This document shows, piece by piece, positions 42,454-52,008 of a stretch of 64,000 nucleotides of DNA (within the stretch, counting starts at the first letter, position 1; each line of letters begins with the position of its first letter). The notes beneath the pieces were generated by a model. That model worked only from the letters and a program-made list of their open reading frames with translations, did not search any database and was not told the origin of the DNA. Made by a program: the position numbers and the translations under genes. The stretch is taken from contig NZ_OLMF01000004.1 in NCBI RefSeq assembly GCF_900290195.1, positions 1,353,501 through 1,417,500 of the forward strand, in the 5' to 3' direction. The stretch is from Anaerococcus marasmi. Its GTDB lineage: Bacteria > Bacillota > Clostridia > Tissierellales > Peptoniphilaceae.

Positions 42454-44091
42454 TTATTTTCTTTTTTTCAGTAAGCTTTTCAGTAGGTAAAGAGAAAAAA
42501 TCAAGCTTATTGTTAAAATTAATATTATTAGAAGTCTTATATCCTTATTGTTTAACCCGATTAGAGCAAGGCTTAATATAGAAGATGATATGATTAGGCA
42601 AATACCTATAAAAACTATGGCATTAACCTTTCTTTTTTCAATTTTCTCAAAAAGTTGGAGATCCTCATCACTTCTTTTTTGCTCTATAGCGAAATCTCCT
42701 CTTTCTAGTTGCCTTAATATATTCAAAGAAGCTTTGGGCAGCTCATTTATAAAGCTTGCTAAATTGTAAGTATTTTTAAGTATTTTGTTTGAGACTATGT
42801 CTGGGCTTAAGAGTTTAAGCGCCATCGGTCTTGCTAGAGGTATAGCTAGGGCTATGAAGGATTCTTCTGGGACTAGCTTTTCTATAAGACCTTCTACAGT
42901 TAATACAGTTTTGCCAAAATTAGTAAGCTCTGATGGGATTTTGATTGAAAAATCTACCAGTAGCCTATAAAAGTCCTCTATAAGTTCTACTAATTTTAGC
43001 TGGCTAATATTCATAGCCATGTACTTATCCAAAAGTTTCTGGATTCTTCTTTCAAAAATCGGTATCTTCTTGCTATCAAAGGCCAAAAGTCCCATACCTA
43101 TGATGGCATCTGTCACAAAACTTACTTCGTTAAAACTTGCTCCTAGGAATATTTTGATTATCTGATACCTATAGTTTTCCGAAAGAGTGGATACTATACC
43201 AAAATCAATGAGATATAGATTATTATCTGAATCTACAAAGATATTTCCAGGATGGGGATCCGCGTGGAAAAAGCCATAGGAAAACATCTGGTTGGTGTAG
43301 GCCTTGATGATCTTTTTAGCAAGTGTCTTTCTTATCTCTGGATCTTTATTGTAAATTGATCTGATGGTTTTGCCATTTATGTATTCAATAGTTAGGACCG
43401 ACTTCCCACAATAATCTTCGTAGACAGCTGGAGATGATAGGTCGGTCGTTCTCTTGTTATCTTCCCTATATTTTAAGATATTTTCCTTTTCATTTTTGAA
43501 ATCAATCTCTTTTCTTAAAGTTTTATCAAATTCTTCTAGGACTTCTCCTAAGTCGAAGGATTCGATAAAGTTAAGTTTATTCTGATATTTCCTGTATAAG
43601 TCCCTGATAATAGCGAGATCTTCACTTACCCTTTTTTCTATATTTTTTCTTCTAACCTTTACTACGACCTTTTTGACTGAATCATCATTCCTAATATAAG
43701 CAAGGTGGGTTTGGGCAATAGAGCCTGTCGCAAGAACCTTCCTATCAAATTCTACAAATATATCTTCAATATCCCTAGCAAATTCTTCTTCTATAGTTTC
43801 TTTTATATAGGAGAAATCCTCTTCCTTTACATCATCCTGGAGCTTTTCTAATTCATTTATTATATTGTCTGAGAATATATCTCTCCTGGTAGATAAAATT
43901 TGGCCGAATTTAATAAAGACTGGACCCAGGTCCTCGAAGAGGACGACAAGATTTTGGCCAAGACGAATCTCTCTTTCTTTATCTTCCTTCCTATTATTTC
44001 TATCCTTAGCAAAGACAAGCCTCATATCTCTAATAAGCTCCGGATTCATAAATTTCTTTACTATTTCAAATTTTCTCTTCCTATAAGTCAT
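42454..44091 (-). CDS. UbiB/AarF/ABC1-family atypical kinase, membrane-anchored
   Basis: Residues ~50-350 contain the family motifs: KFGQILSTR (KxGQ), ATGSIAQTHLA (A-rich loop), GFFHADPHPGNIFV (catalytic loop) and LIDFG. Two hydrophobic helices at the C-terminus (residues ~495-540) anchor it in the membrane. In quinone makers the family supports ubiquinone synthesis, but this anaerobe shows no such genes here, so a role in lipid or isoprenoid handling is more likely. The true target is unknown. Confidence 0.87.
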   Translation of the reverse strand: MTYRKRKFEIVKKFMNPELIRDMRLVFAKDRNNRKEDKEREIRLGQNLVVLFEDLGPVFIKFGQILSTRRDIFSDNIINELEKLQDDVKEEDFSYIKETIEEEFARDIEDIFVEFDRKVLATGSIAQTHLAYIRNDDSVKKVVVKVRRKNIEKRVSEDLAIIRDLYRKYQNKLNFIESFDLGEVLEEFDKTLRKEIDFKNEKENILKYREDNKRTTDLSSPAVYEDYCGKSVLTIEYINGKTIRSIYNKDPEIRKTLAKKIIKAYTNQMFSYGFFHADPHPGNIFVDSDNNLYLIDFGIVSTLSENYRYQIIKIFLGASFNEVSFVTDAIIGMGLLAFDSKKIPIFERRIQKLLDKYMAMNISQLKLVELIEDFYRLLVDFSIKIPSELTNFGKTVLTVEGLIEKLVPEESFIALAIPLARPMALKLLSPDIVSNKILKNTYNLASFINELPKASLNILRQLERGDFAIEQKRSDEDLQLFEKIEKRKVNAIVFIGICLIISSSILSLALIGLNNKDIRLLIILILTISLIFSLYLLKSLLKKRK

Positions 44092-44157
44092 AAGCTACTC
44101 ATTTCTATTTTTAAAAGCTACTCTTATATTCATATTTACCCAAATTAAAGCTTAAAT

Positions 44158-44187
44158 AAAAAAGGCTACAGCATAGCCATAGCCTCA
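44158..44187 (-). terminator. Terminator of pepF
   Basis: On the minus strand AGGCTA pairs with TAGCCT, followed by TTTTT. Confidence 0.65.
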
Positions 44188-44199
44188 TAACTTATATTT

Positions 44200-45978
44200 T
44201 TATAATATTGCTTCTCTTAAATCTTTTAGAGCATCTCTTGCTACATCCATAGCCTTTTGCATGGCATCCTTGCCTGTCATATCAACTCCTGCTTTCTTTA
44301 GGACTTCTAGTGGATATTCGCTCTCTCCTGCTTTTAGGTAGTTTAGATAAGCTGCTCTATCCTCATCTGTTCCGTGAAGGATCTTTTGGCTTAGGGCAAC
44401 AGCACTCATAAATCCTGTCGCATATTGGAAGACATAGTAGAACATGTAGAAGTGTGGGATTCTCGCCCATTCTGCAGATATAAATTCATCTACTTCTATG
44501 TCTTCTCCAAAAAGATCTTCGTTTAATTCTTTGTATATTCCGTGAAGTCTCTCAGATGGAATTGGCTCACCAGCTTCTACTAATTTATTTACCTTATGCT
44601 CGAATTCTGCAAACATAGTTTGTCTAAAGACTGTTGATTTGAATTGGTTTACAAAGTAGTTTAGTAGATAAGCTGTTTCTTCTTTAGACTTGGAGTTTTT
44701 GAGCATGTAGTCTAGGAGAAGAAGCTCGTTGGTAGTTGATGCAATCTCTGCCAAGAATATTGAATAAGAACCATATTGGTATTCTTGATTGCTCCTTGTG
44801 TAGTAGGAGTGCATAGAGTGACCTAACTCGTGAATTACTGTAAATACATCATCTATTGTATTTGTGTAATTGAGTAAGATGAATGGTTGGGTATCGTAGG
44901 AGCCTGATGAGTAAGCTCCGCCCCTTTTGCCCTTGTTTGGACAAACGTCGAACCATCCTGTTTCAAATCCCTTCCTTGCTACCTCTACGTATTCCTCGCC
45001 GAGTGGTTTGATAGCTTCGAGGACGATTTCTTTAGCTTCATCAAATTCGATTTTTCTATCATAATCTTTTACGAGCGGCATGTAAATATCATGGAATCCT
45101 AAGTCATCTACTCCGAGGAATTCTTTCCTAAGTGTGGTGTAATCCCTGTGTATATCGACATTGTCGTGGACTACTTCTAGTAGGTTGTCGTAGATTTCTT
45201 CTGGTAAGTTATTAGCAAACAAGCTCATTTCTCTAGCTGATGAGAATCCTCTAAGCTTAGCTTCTGTGTTGTGAGCTGAGAAGTCTCCATCTAGGGTGCT
45301 TGCTAAGGTGTTTGAGAATTGTCTATAGGTCTTGTAATACTCCTCATAAACCTTTCGTCTAAAGTCTCTGTCCTTATCTTGTTGTAAGTTTACGAAGTTC
45401 GCATCGGTGATTTCTATCTCTTCCCCATCTTTTTCTACACTTGGAAAAGACATATCAGCATTTGAGAAAATCATGTAGGTCGCACTTGGATTTTGAGAAG
45501 TCTTACCAAAGCTTGCTATTATTTGCTCACTTTTCTCATCCAAGGTGTGGTCTTTGTATCTAGCAATATCTTCAAAGTAGTGAGAAAGATGAGATATTTC
45601 AGGATCTTTTAGGTATTCCTTAATCTTTTCCCCATCTGTTGCCAAAAGTTCTGGTCTTATGAAAGATAGGGCTTCGGTTAGGGCAACATATGTGTTAGTA
45701 GCTACCTGGTCCATCTCTTGGTATTTGGTAACTCTAGTATCTTCATCGCTTTTTAATGATGCGTAGACATAGGCTTTCTCTAATTTTCTAGAAAACTCTT
45801 CATCTAATTTGATAAATTCTTTGAAATTATCTAGGCTAGATGTGATTTTCCCCTTAAAGCCTACTAGCTTATCAGCTAATTTCTTGACATTTTCTATATC
45901 TTCGTAGAAGTCTTCGTCTTTTTCATAAATCGAAGTCGTATCCCATTTTAATCTTTGGTCTATATCTTTTCTTTCCAT
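44200..45978 (-). CDS. pepF: Oligoendopeptidase F (M3B metallopeptidase)
   Basis: 592 residues. The zinc motif HELGHSMHSYY lies near residue 385, with the third ligand in the following FLAEIASTTNE helix. N-terminal helical domain (SFGKTSQNPSATYM) as in PepF. It degrades short peptides in the cytoplasm, fitting an amino-acid fermenting anaerobe. Normal family length; single gene behind an AGGAG site. Confidence 0.95.
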   Translation of the reverse strand: MERKDIDQRLKWDTTSIYEKDEDFYEDIENVKKLADKLVGFKGKITSSLDNFKEFIKLDEEFSRKLEKAYVYASLKSDEDTRVTKYQEMDQVATNTYVALTEALSFIRPELLATDGEKIKEYLKDPEISHLSHYFEDIARYKDHTLDEKSEQIIASFGKTSQNPSATYMIFSNADMSFPSVEKDGEEIEITDANFVNLQQDKDRDFRRKVYEEYYKTYRQFSNTLASTLDGDFSAHNTEAKLRGFSSAREMSLFANNLPEEIYDNLLEVVHDNVDIHRDYTTLRKEFLGVDDLGFHDIYMPLVKDYDRKIEFDEAKEIVLEAIKPLGEEYVEVARKGFETGWFDVCPNKGKRGGAYSSGSYDTQPFILLNYTNTIDDVFTVIHELGHSMHSYYTRSNQEYQYGSYSIFLAEIASTTNELLLLDYMLKNSKSKEETAYLLNYFVNQFKSTVFRQTMFAEFEHKVNKLVEAGEPIPSERLHGIYKELNEDLFGEDIEVDEFISAEWARIPHFYMFYYVFQYATGFMSAVALSQKILHGTDEDRAAYLNYLKAGESEYPLEVLKKAGVDMTGKDAMQKAMDVARDALKDLREAIL

Positions 45979-46001
45979 TTTTTCTCCTATTTTATTTTCT
46001 C

Positions 46002-46826
46002 CTATTTTATAGTGATGGTATCTTTCCCATCATCAGTCTTTCTCTTTTCGATATTTAAAATTTCCTTATCCTTCTTATCGTAAAGAAGATTTCCTATTTC
46101 AAGCTCTTCTCCTAAAATAGTGTCCTTAGCCAAGTCCATATCTAAGTCATAGGCCCTAGAGATATCTTGTAAATATTTATCTTCAGCTTCTATCCTAGTC
46201 CTTATAGCTTCCTTAAGGTCCTTCTTAGTAGAAGTTTCACTAGATTCTACCAAATCATCCAGCCTTCTGACTTCAGGCTCAATCTTTTCAGTCGTATTGT
46301 AGAAGGAAAAATAATCGAGTAGGCTTAGATATTTATTGTACAAATAATAATTACTTACACTTTCATTTTCAAAGACTGAAATCTCGCTTACTAAAAGCAT
46401 AGGCCCGCTTTCAGAATCAAAGCTTATGACCTTGATTCTGCTTACGAGCTCATCTTCTCTTGAAAGAGGTCCATAAGTAAATTCAGCCCTTCCTTCATCG
46501 TCATAGACTAGTTTAAGATTTAAGATATTTGCTTGATCTTTTTCTAATACAAAGCCAACTTGATTTCCAGCAAAATTTATCTCCTTAATAAATCCTGTAG
46601 CCTCATCAAGACTTATATTATCACCGATAACAGCCTTCTTATAATCTTTTTCGAAGTCGATTTTTCTAACAGTCTCCTTGGTAGATGCGTCCTTGTAGGT
46701 TACCTCCGGCATCTCTATAGTTTCTTTGGGCTTATCCACTTCGTCAATCTCTTTCTCAAATTCCTCCTTAGACTGGAAGGAACAAGCACTTAACAAAAAC
46801 ACTAGACCTAATATCCATAACTTCAT
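46002..46826 (-). CDS. Lipoprotein of unknown function
   Basis: I start at MKLWILGLVFLLSAC because the longer frame adds a polar stretch overlapping the rhomboid gene; this ATG comes one base after the rhomboid stop. The lipobox LSAC gives a lipid-anchored cysteine at residue 15. The remainder is rich in acidic residues and predicted strands, then helices (VRRLDDLVESS, KEAIRTRIEAED). No family recognised. It is translationally coupled to the rhomboid gene. Confidence 0.7.
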   Translation of the reverse strand: MKLWILGLVFLLSACSFQSKEEFEKEIDEVDKPKETIEMPEVTYKDASTKETVRKIDFEKDYKKAVIGDNISLDEATGFIKEINFAGNQVGFVLEKDQANILNLKLVYDDEGRAEFTYGPLSREDELVSRIKVISFDSESGPMLLVSEISVFENESVSNYYLYNKYLSLLDYFSFYNTTEKIEPEVRRLDDLVESSETSTKKDLKEAIRTRIEAEDKYLQDISRAYDLDMDLAKDTILGEELEIGNLLYDKKDKEILNIEKRKTDDGKDTITIK

Positions 46827-46827
46827 C

Positions 46828-47505
46828 TTAGCCAACACCCAGACTCTTATTACCAATTCTTATAAACAAGAAAGCCAAGACTATGAAGGCTATTAGAGAA
46901 ATTATGATAGTAGTCTTTGGAAGCTGTCTATTTACAACAGGGAAAATTCCAGCAAGAAGAACACCTGCCAAAAATCCTCCTATATGTCCTTGGACTCCAA
47001 TTCCAGGAGCAAGCAAGGAATAGATTATATTTATAACTATTATAGAAATAAAGCTCGCCCCAAGTCCTCTTAATATCTCATCATCCTTGTAGTTAATCAT
47101 AAGACCAATAGCAAGCCCAAACATCCCATAAAGGGAAGTAGACGCTCCGGCAGAGACAGTATTGGCCCCACCAAAAGCATAGGTAAAGAGATTTCCCATA
47201 ATTCCAGCCAAAATATAGATTATTAGAAAGTTAATAGATCCATAAAGTCTCTCGAAAAGAGGGCCTATATTATAAAGGAAATACATATTAAATAAAATAT
47301 GAAAAAATCCTATATGAATAAAGGCTGCTGTAAAGACTCTCCACCATTCGCCTTGATAAAACAAGGGCTTGACCATCGCTCCAAATCTTACGAGATTTCC
47401 AATATTCTCGCTTCCTCCTGTCAAAGTCATTATAGCGAAAACTGCTATATTGATTATCATAAGGACAGTTGTCACTTTTGTTTCTCCTAATTTTTTAATA
47501 TTCAT
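46828..47505 (-). CDS. Rhomboid-family intramembrane serine protease
   Basis: Starts at MNIKKLGETKV; the longer frame overlaps the upstream gene. Six or seven membrane segments carry FFHILFNMYFLYNIG, the catalytic serine in AGASTSLYG and the catalytic histidine in GVQGHIGGFLAG. It cleaves within or next to transmembrane helices. Substrates are unknown; the coupled lipoprotein is a possible partner. Confidence 0.9.
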   Translation of the reverse strand: MNIKKLGETKVTTVLMIINIAVFAIMTLTGGSENIGNLVRFGAMVKPLFYQGEWWRVFTAAFIHIGFFHILFNMYFLYNIGPLFERLYGSINFLIIYILAGIMGNLFTYAFGGANTVSAGASTSLYGMFGLAIGLMINYKDDEILRGLGASFISIIVINIIYSLLAPGIGVQGHIGGFLAGVLLAGIFPVVNRQLPKTTIIISLIAFIVLAFLFIRIGNKSLGVG

Positions 47506-47527
47506 AATAGATAATTGTACCGCTTTC

Positions 47528-48631
47528 CTAGCTAATTTCAGGACTTGTGAGGTACTTGTTATTGACCTCGCCTGCAAGCTCTCTAATCTTTTCTAAAAGA
47601 GTCTTCCTATCCAGATTATTATCTATATGGTATTTATAAATATAATCAAAGTAGGTCTTGTCGTAATTATCTTCATTGTTATCATCATGAAGGAAGATAA
47701 TCTTTATCTTATCATTGTATCTTTTGGCAAGTTTTGCCATATTTATAGAAGAATAGGCATTAAACTGACTTAAGTCCTCACCTAAAATCAGATAATCCAT
47801 ATCCTTGATCAAATCTTTAAAATCAATCTTTTCCAAGATATAGTCCATTGGCTCGGTGATTTTGGCCTTAAAGTAAGTAAATAAGGCCCAAGCACAGCCT
47901 CCACCAGAACCTAAAGATGGAAAGTCAACATGGCCGATTCCTAAAAGCTCGGCGGTCTTTTCTATGAAGTTCTCACACCCCCTAAAAAGTCTCGCCACAT
48001 CAAGATCACTTGCACCCTTCCTATAGGCTCTGTTTTCTAAGAAAGAATTTTCTCCAAAAAGAGTCATCTCGCTGCTTGTAGCAATCTTAATATCAGCCTG
48101 CTTAAATCTCTGATCTACCCCATCTATATCAATCCTACTAACCTTGGCCAAATTTTTGGCTACAGGAGAAAGACTATTATCATCCTCATCATAGAACCTC
48201 GCTCCCAAGGCATAGAGCATGCCCATGCCCATATCGTTAGAAGCACTGTCACCTACACCTATATAAAAGCTTTCCGCTCCATTGTCCAAGGCATCAAGAA
48301 AGACTTCTCCAAGCCCCAAGCTTGATGCGTTCATAACATCGAGATCTTCCTTATACAAAAGCGAAAGTCCAGACGATTCGGCCATCTCTATAGTAGCAAA
48401 ACCATCATTTAACAAATACCTCGCGGTAATCGCTTCGTTTAAGGGATTATGTACATTGACATAGTGGTAATCTCCCTTAGAAATAAACTTCATCGACTCT
48501 ATTGTGCCTTCTCCTCCGTCGAGGAAGGGTATAGGATAAGCCTTAGAGGACAACTCCTCCTTAAAAATCCTTCCCATAGTAACAGAATCTTCAAAATTTT
48601 TGATTGTATCTATAGCTATTAATGTTTTCAT
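47528..48631 (-). CDS. glxK: Glycerate kinase (GlxK/GarK family)
   Basis: 367 residues with LDGGEGTIESM, ATIEMAESSGLSL and the nucleotide/substrate loop GVGDSASNDMGMGMLYALGARF, then SGGGCAWAL (usually GAAGG) near residue 240. It phosphorylates D-glycerate to 2-phosphoglycerate. In canonical members the GAAGGLG motif is kept; here GSGGGCAWAL is somewhat divergent, so activity is likely but not certain. Confidence 0.85.
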   Translation of the reverse strand: MKTLIAIDTIKNFEDSVTMGRIFKEELSSKAYPIPFLDGGEGTIESMKFISKGDYHYVNVHNPLNEAITARYLLNDGFATIEMAESSGLSLLYKEDLDVMNASSLGLGEVFLDALDNGAESFYIGVGDSASNDMGMGMLYALGARFYDEDDNSLSPVAKNLAKVSRIDIDGVDQRFKQADIKIATSSEMTLFGENSFLENRAYRKGASDLDVARLFRGCENFIEKTAELLGIGHVDFPSLGSGGGCAWALFTYFKAKITEPMDYILEKIDFKDLIKDMDYLILGEDLSQFNAYSSINMAKLAKRYNDKIKIIFLHDDNNEDNYDKTYFDYIYKYHIDNNLDRKTLLEKIRELAGEVNNKYLTSPEIS

Positions 48632-48749
48632 TTTATCTCCTCATCCTTAAATATATACCCGAATACTTTTAATTATTTTTATAATATAACGAAAATATTC
48701 CTGTAAATTCATAAGAGTCTCCAATCGGGCTAAATTTAGGGCAAAAGAC

Positions 48750-48778
48750 TTTACATATCAGTTTTTACTTGTTATACT
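48750..48778 (+). promoter_or_regulatory. Promoter of the 221-bp repeat array
   Basis: TTTACA, 17 bases, TATACT; the inferred transcript starts about 48785 and enters the first repeat. Confidence 0.65.
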
Positions 48779-48800
48779 AGATTAGAAAGATAAACTTTCG

Positions 48801-49021
48801 CTGTTTAACTCAGAAATCGAGAAAGATTTCATAAAGACCATTGGCTTTTTTGCTGGTGGTTTTTTCATTACCTAAATGCAACAGCGAAAGGAGCAAAATT
48901 TATTAAATAAATTTTGTCAGAGTAGGAAACTTGCCTAGGGCAAATTTCACTAGGTTCTTCTCCTATTTTTTGACAAAAATAGGGAAGACCGCAAATATTT
49001 GTTAATATTTGCTACCATGAC
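48801..49021 (+). repeat. 221-bp structured repeat, unit 1
   Basis: The unit runs from CTGTTTAACTCA to the next such motif. Read on the plus strand it forms GAAATC/GATTTC, a terminator-like hairpin ACCATTGGC/GCTGGTGGT followed by TTTTTT, then AAAATTTA/TAAATTTT, TTGCC/GGCAA, CCTATTTTT/AAAAATAGG and GCAAATAT/ATATTTGC. Unique to unit 1, CTTTCGCTGTT (from 48796) pairs with AACAGCGAAAG near 48883-48893. Confidence 0.8.
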
Positions 49022-49242
49022 CTGTTTAACTCATGAGATTTACAGAAATCTCAACATAGACCATTGGCTTTTTGCTAGTGGTTTTTTCATTATCTTAATA
49101 CAACAGCGAAAGGAGCAAAATTTCCTAAAGAAATTTTGTTAGGGTAGGAAACTTGCCTAGGGCAAATTTCACTAGGTTCTTCTCCTATTTTTTGACAAAA
49201 ATAGGGAAGAGCGCAAATATTATCAATATTTGTTACCATGAC
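49022..49242 (+). repeat. 221-bp structured repeat, unit 2
   Basis: Same order of hairpins. Stem 1 is GAGATTT/AAATCTC; stem 3 is AAAATTTC/GAAATTTT, a paired change from unit 1. Confidence 0.8.
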
Positions 49243-49463
49243 CTGTTTAACTCATGAGATTTACAGAAATCTCAACATAGACCATTAGCTCTTGCTAGTG
49301 GTTTTTTCATTATCTTAATACAACAGCGAAAGGAACAAAATTCCCTAAAGAAATTTTGTCAGAGTAGGAAACTTGCCTGGGGCAAATTTCACTAGCTTTC
49401 TTCTCCTATTTTTTACAAAAATAGGGAAGACCGCAAATATTAAAAAATATTTGCTACCTTGAC
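49243..49463 (+). repeat. 221-bp structured repeat, unit 3
   Basis: Same hairpins; the terminator stem is ACCATTAGC/GCTAGTGGT, restoring an A-U pair where unit 2 has G-U. Confidence 0.8.
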
Positions 49464-49560
49464 CTGTTTAACTCATGAGATTTACAGAAATCTCAACATA
49501 GACCATTGGCTTTTGCTAGTGGTTTTTTTGTTATCTAAAAGTAAAAGCGAAAAGATCATG
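49464..49560 (+). repeat. 221-bp structured repeat, partial unit 4
   Basis: Only stem 1 and the terminator hairpin (ACCATTGGC/GCTAGTGGT, TTTTTTT) remain, then a worn AAAAGCGAAAAG. The next ~200 bases up to the EamA gene are AT-rich with no further structure I recognise. Confidence 0.75.
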
Positions 49561-49766
49561 ATAATTTCCAATAATAATCTTGTAATTTTCTCTCTTATAG
49601 CTGTGATATATTACTATAAAGCATCTACCATCCTTTTACAAAATTACCCTTTTATAAATTCGATTCGCAAGATAAAAGCCTTTGCTAATTTTTAATTAAT
49701 TAGTAAAGTGATTAAGTCATTATAAGTAAAGTTATTTAGATATTTAAGACAATAGGAGGAGTTAAT

Positions 49767-50675
49767 TTGTTAAAGAATAAGAAATTTGCGATTATCTTTT
49801 CGATTTTCGCTATGTTTTTGTGGGGCTCAGCCATCCCTACCATAAAGACAACCTACCTAGAGCTTGGAATCGGGGCAAGTGACACTGGCCAAAAGATTCT
49901 CGTAGCTGGGATTAGGTTTTTTATGGCTGGTATCATAACCCTAATTTATTTTCTTATTTTCGATAAGAATTATAAGGATTTTAAGAAACTCGATTGGAAA
50001 TTTGTCATAATTTTAGGTTTAATTCAGACTAGCATCCAATATCTTTTCTACTATATAGGTCTGTCAAACACTTTTGGAGTCAAATCTTCCATCATCCAAG
50101 CAGCAAATTCATTTATAGTAGTGATATTTTCTGCCCTACTTTTACCAGAAGATAAGATAAATTCAAAGATGATCCTGGCTCTCGTGATAGGAACTATTGG
50201 AATTATCATCACAAATACTGGAAAACCAATCGGCGGAGAAGCTATGAAGCTTACCGGCGAAGGATTTATCATAGTTTCTACATCAATAAATGCCTTGTGT
50301 ACAGTCCTTGTAAGGAAGTACGGCAAGGGGATGAATGGCTATCTTCTTACAGGCCTTCAGTTTTTTGTAGGATCTATTATCTTAATTATTGTAGGAAGAA
50401 GCCTTAGTGGAGGATGGATTTCCTTTACAGACAAAGCGGCTATCCTCTTAGTTTATGCAGCCTTTATTTCAGCAACTGCCTTTACTATTTGGACCCTAGT
50501 TCTTCAAGAACATTCCGCAAACGAATTTGGAATCTATAAGCTCTTTATTCCTCTTTTCGGATCTATCCTATCCGTTATAGTTCTAGGAGAAGTCTTTACC
50601 CTAAGACTTGCCTTGGGTATGATCCTAGTTTTATCTGCTTCTTTGATTTTAAATATGAATAAGAAGAGAAATTAA
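49767..50675 (+). CDS. EamA/DMT-superfamily transporter
   Basis: Ten membrane segments in two EamA halves (FAMFLWGSAIPTIKT at the start; TALISATAFTIWTLVLQEH-like segment in the second half). The start codon is TTG, seven bases after AGGAGG. Proteins of this family export metabolites or amino acids. It is the only gene downstream of the 221-bp array, so the array may control it or may simply lie beside it. Confidence 0.88.
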   Translation: MLKNKKFAIIFSIFAMFLWGSAIPTIKTTYLELGIGASDTGQKILVAGIRFFMAGIITLIYFLIFDKNYKDFKKLDWKFVIILGLIQTSIQYLFYYIGLSNTFGVKSSIIQAANSFIVVIFSALLLPEDKINSKMILALVIGTIGIIITNTGKPIGGEAMKLTGEGFIIVSTSINALCTVLVRKYGKGMNGYLLTGLQFFVGSIILIIVGRSLSGGWISFTDKAAILLVYAAFISATAFTIWTLVLQEHSANEFGIYKLFIPLFGSILSVIVLGEVFTLRLALGMILVLSASLILNMNKKRN

Positions 50676-50703
50676 AAACTCTTACTAAGTCACAAAAGAA
50701 AAA

Positions 50704-50745
50704 GGTGATGAGCAGGATAATTTTCTGCTGCATCACCAATTTTTT
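50704..50745. terminator. Terminator between EamA gene and pdxS
   Basis: GGTGATG-a-GCAG pairs with CTGC-t-GCATCACC-type sequence and TTTTTT follows on the plus strand; it also lies at the end of pdxS. Confidence 0.75.
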
Positions 50746-51601
50746 ATCTCAATTCCATTATCTCTTCTATCTCAGAAGGATTTATTCCAACCATAGCTTC
50801 TCCTAGGTTTTTGCTTACTTCAAGGAGAACTTTTGGATCGTTGTATCCTGCCACGGCCTTTACTATAGCCTTGGCTCTCTTTTCTGGATCTCCTGATTTA
50901 AATATACCAGATCCAACAAATACTCCCTCAGCTCCCAATTGTCTCATAAGAGCTGCATCTGCTGGAGTTGCTACTCCACCCGCAGAGAAGTTTAGGACAG
51001 GAAGTCTCTTGTTATCTCTTACATATTTTAATAGGTCATAGTCAACTTGGAGGTCTTTTGCCTTTGTATAAAGAGCATCATCAGTAAGACCCGCTACTTC
51101 TGCTATTTGTGAATTGATCTTTCTTAAGTGTCTTACAGCTTGGACTACATCACCAGTTCCTGCTTCTCCCTTAGTTCTAATCATTGATGCGCCCTCTTTG
51201 ATTCTTCTAAGAGCTTCTGACAAGTCTCTTGCTCCACAAACAAAAGGTGTTTCAAATTTCGCCTTGTCGACATGGTTTTCATCATCGGCAGGAGATAGAA
51301 CTTCTGATTCGTCTATGTAATCAATACCTAAAGCTTCAAGGATTTGTGCTTCTACAAAATGACCAATCCTAACCTTTGCCATAACTGGAATAGAAACTGC
51401 ATCCATGATTTTTCTTATCATTTCAGGATCACTCATTCTTGAAACTCCGCCGGCAGCCCTGATATCTGCAGGAACTCTTTCAAGAGCCATTACTGCAACA
51501 GCGCCAGCATCTTCTGCTATCTTTGCTTGCTCGACGTTAATAACGTCCATTATAACTCCGCCTTTTAGCTTTTCATTTATCTCAATATTTTTTTTATCCA
51601 T
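50744..51601 (-). CDS. pdxS: Pyridoxal 5'-phosphate synthase subunit PdxS
   Basis: [22 protein letters not shown]-type start (here KGGVIMDV), [21 protein letters not shown], the Schiff-base lysine in MAKVRIGH, and the phosphate-binding [28 protein letters not shown] start at MDKKNIEIN behind AAAGGAAG. It builds PLP from ribose-5-P, glyceraldehyde-3-P and ammonia. The glutaminase partner gene pdxT is not next to it: a terminator follows and an intergenic region precedes. Confidence 0.95.
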   Translation of the reverse strand: MDKKNIEINEKLKGGVIMDVINVEQAKIAEDAGAVAVMALERVPADIRAAGGVSRMSDPEMIRKIMDAVSIPVMAKVRIGHFVEAQILEALGIDYIDESEVLSPADDENHVDKAKFETPFVCGARDLSEALRRIKEGASMIRTKGEAGTGDVVQAVRHLRKINSQIAEVAGLTDDALYTKAKDLQVDYDLLKYVRDNKRLPVLNFSAGGVATPADAALMRQLGAEGVFVGSGIFKSGDPEKRAKAIVKAVAGYNDPKVLLEVSKNLGEAMVGINPSEIEEIMELR

Positions 51602-51785
51602 TGATCTTCCTTTCATAAAACATTTCACTTACATTATACAATAAATGTAAGATTATGTTAATCTCCTATCTATTTTCTTGTATTAGGTAGAAAAACCACT
51701 AGCTTGTAAGGCATAGTAGCTGTATATTTCCTTTCACAAAACTTATTGACTTTATACAATAAAGCTTATAGATTACTACTTTAAC

Positions 51786-51814
51786 TTGTAATATACCATT
51801 AATATTAGTATAAT
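51786..51814 (+). promoter_or_regulatory. Promoter of the candidate antitoxin RNA
   Basis: TTGTAA, 17 bases, TATAAT on the plus strand, opposed to the toxin gene. Confidence 0.65.
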
Positions 51815-51820
51815 ATGAGC

Positions 51821-51888
51821 GACTAAAAGAATAGAGTTCATCATTTTGGACACATTAAAAGACTGGAGTTGCCGCTCCAGTCTTTTTT
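51821..51888 (+). ncRNA. Candidate RNAII-type antitoxin RNA
   Basis: The inferred ~68-nt transcript holds AAAGAATAGAGT (51826-51837) and ATCATTTTGGACAC (51840-51853), which repeat sequences inside the toxin mRNA region (51974-51985 and 52004-52017) and so are antisense to it. It ends in the shared terminator. This is the layout of the enterococcal par locus. Confidence 0.65.
51857..51888. terminator. Bidirectional terminator shared by toxin and antitoxin transcripts
   Basis: AAAAGACTGGAG pairs perfectly with CTCCAGTCTTTT around a six-base loop, with T-runs on both strands. Confidence 0.85.
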
Positions 51889-51900
51889 CTTGGCTAGTTA

Positions 51901-52008
51901 CTATTCATCTTCATTACTATCTAACCATTTACAAATATAGTGACTAATTACATTTGCCATGATAGCAACAATTAAAGAATAGAGTAGACCCTGACATGGA
52001 TCTATCAT
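51901..52008 (-). CDS. Small hydrophobic peptide, candidate Fst-like type I toxin
   Basis: A 35-codon frame with a strong site (AGGAAGGGGG, eight bases before ATG). The peptide MIDPCQGLLYSLIVAIM, then ANVISHYICKWLDSNEDE, has one membrane helix and a charged C-terminal tail, as in Fst/Ldr-type toxins. A -10 box TATAAT lies at 52056-52061 with a poor -35. The antisense direct repeats cover its start codon. Toxicity is inferred from layout and peptide type. Confidence 0.7.
   Translation of the reverse strand: MIDPCQGLLYSLIVAIMANVISHYICKWLDSNEDE

Noticed and set aside
48801-49463. Glycine riboswitch or T-box in the 221-base repeats
   Set aside because: GCGAAAGGAGCAA resembles a glycine aptamer segment and AGGGAAGACCGC a T-box, but the partner segments (CTCTCAGG, UGGN) are missing and the order of elements does not fit either class.
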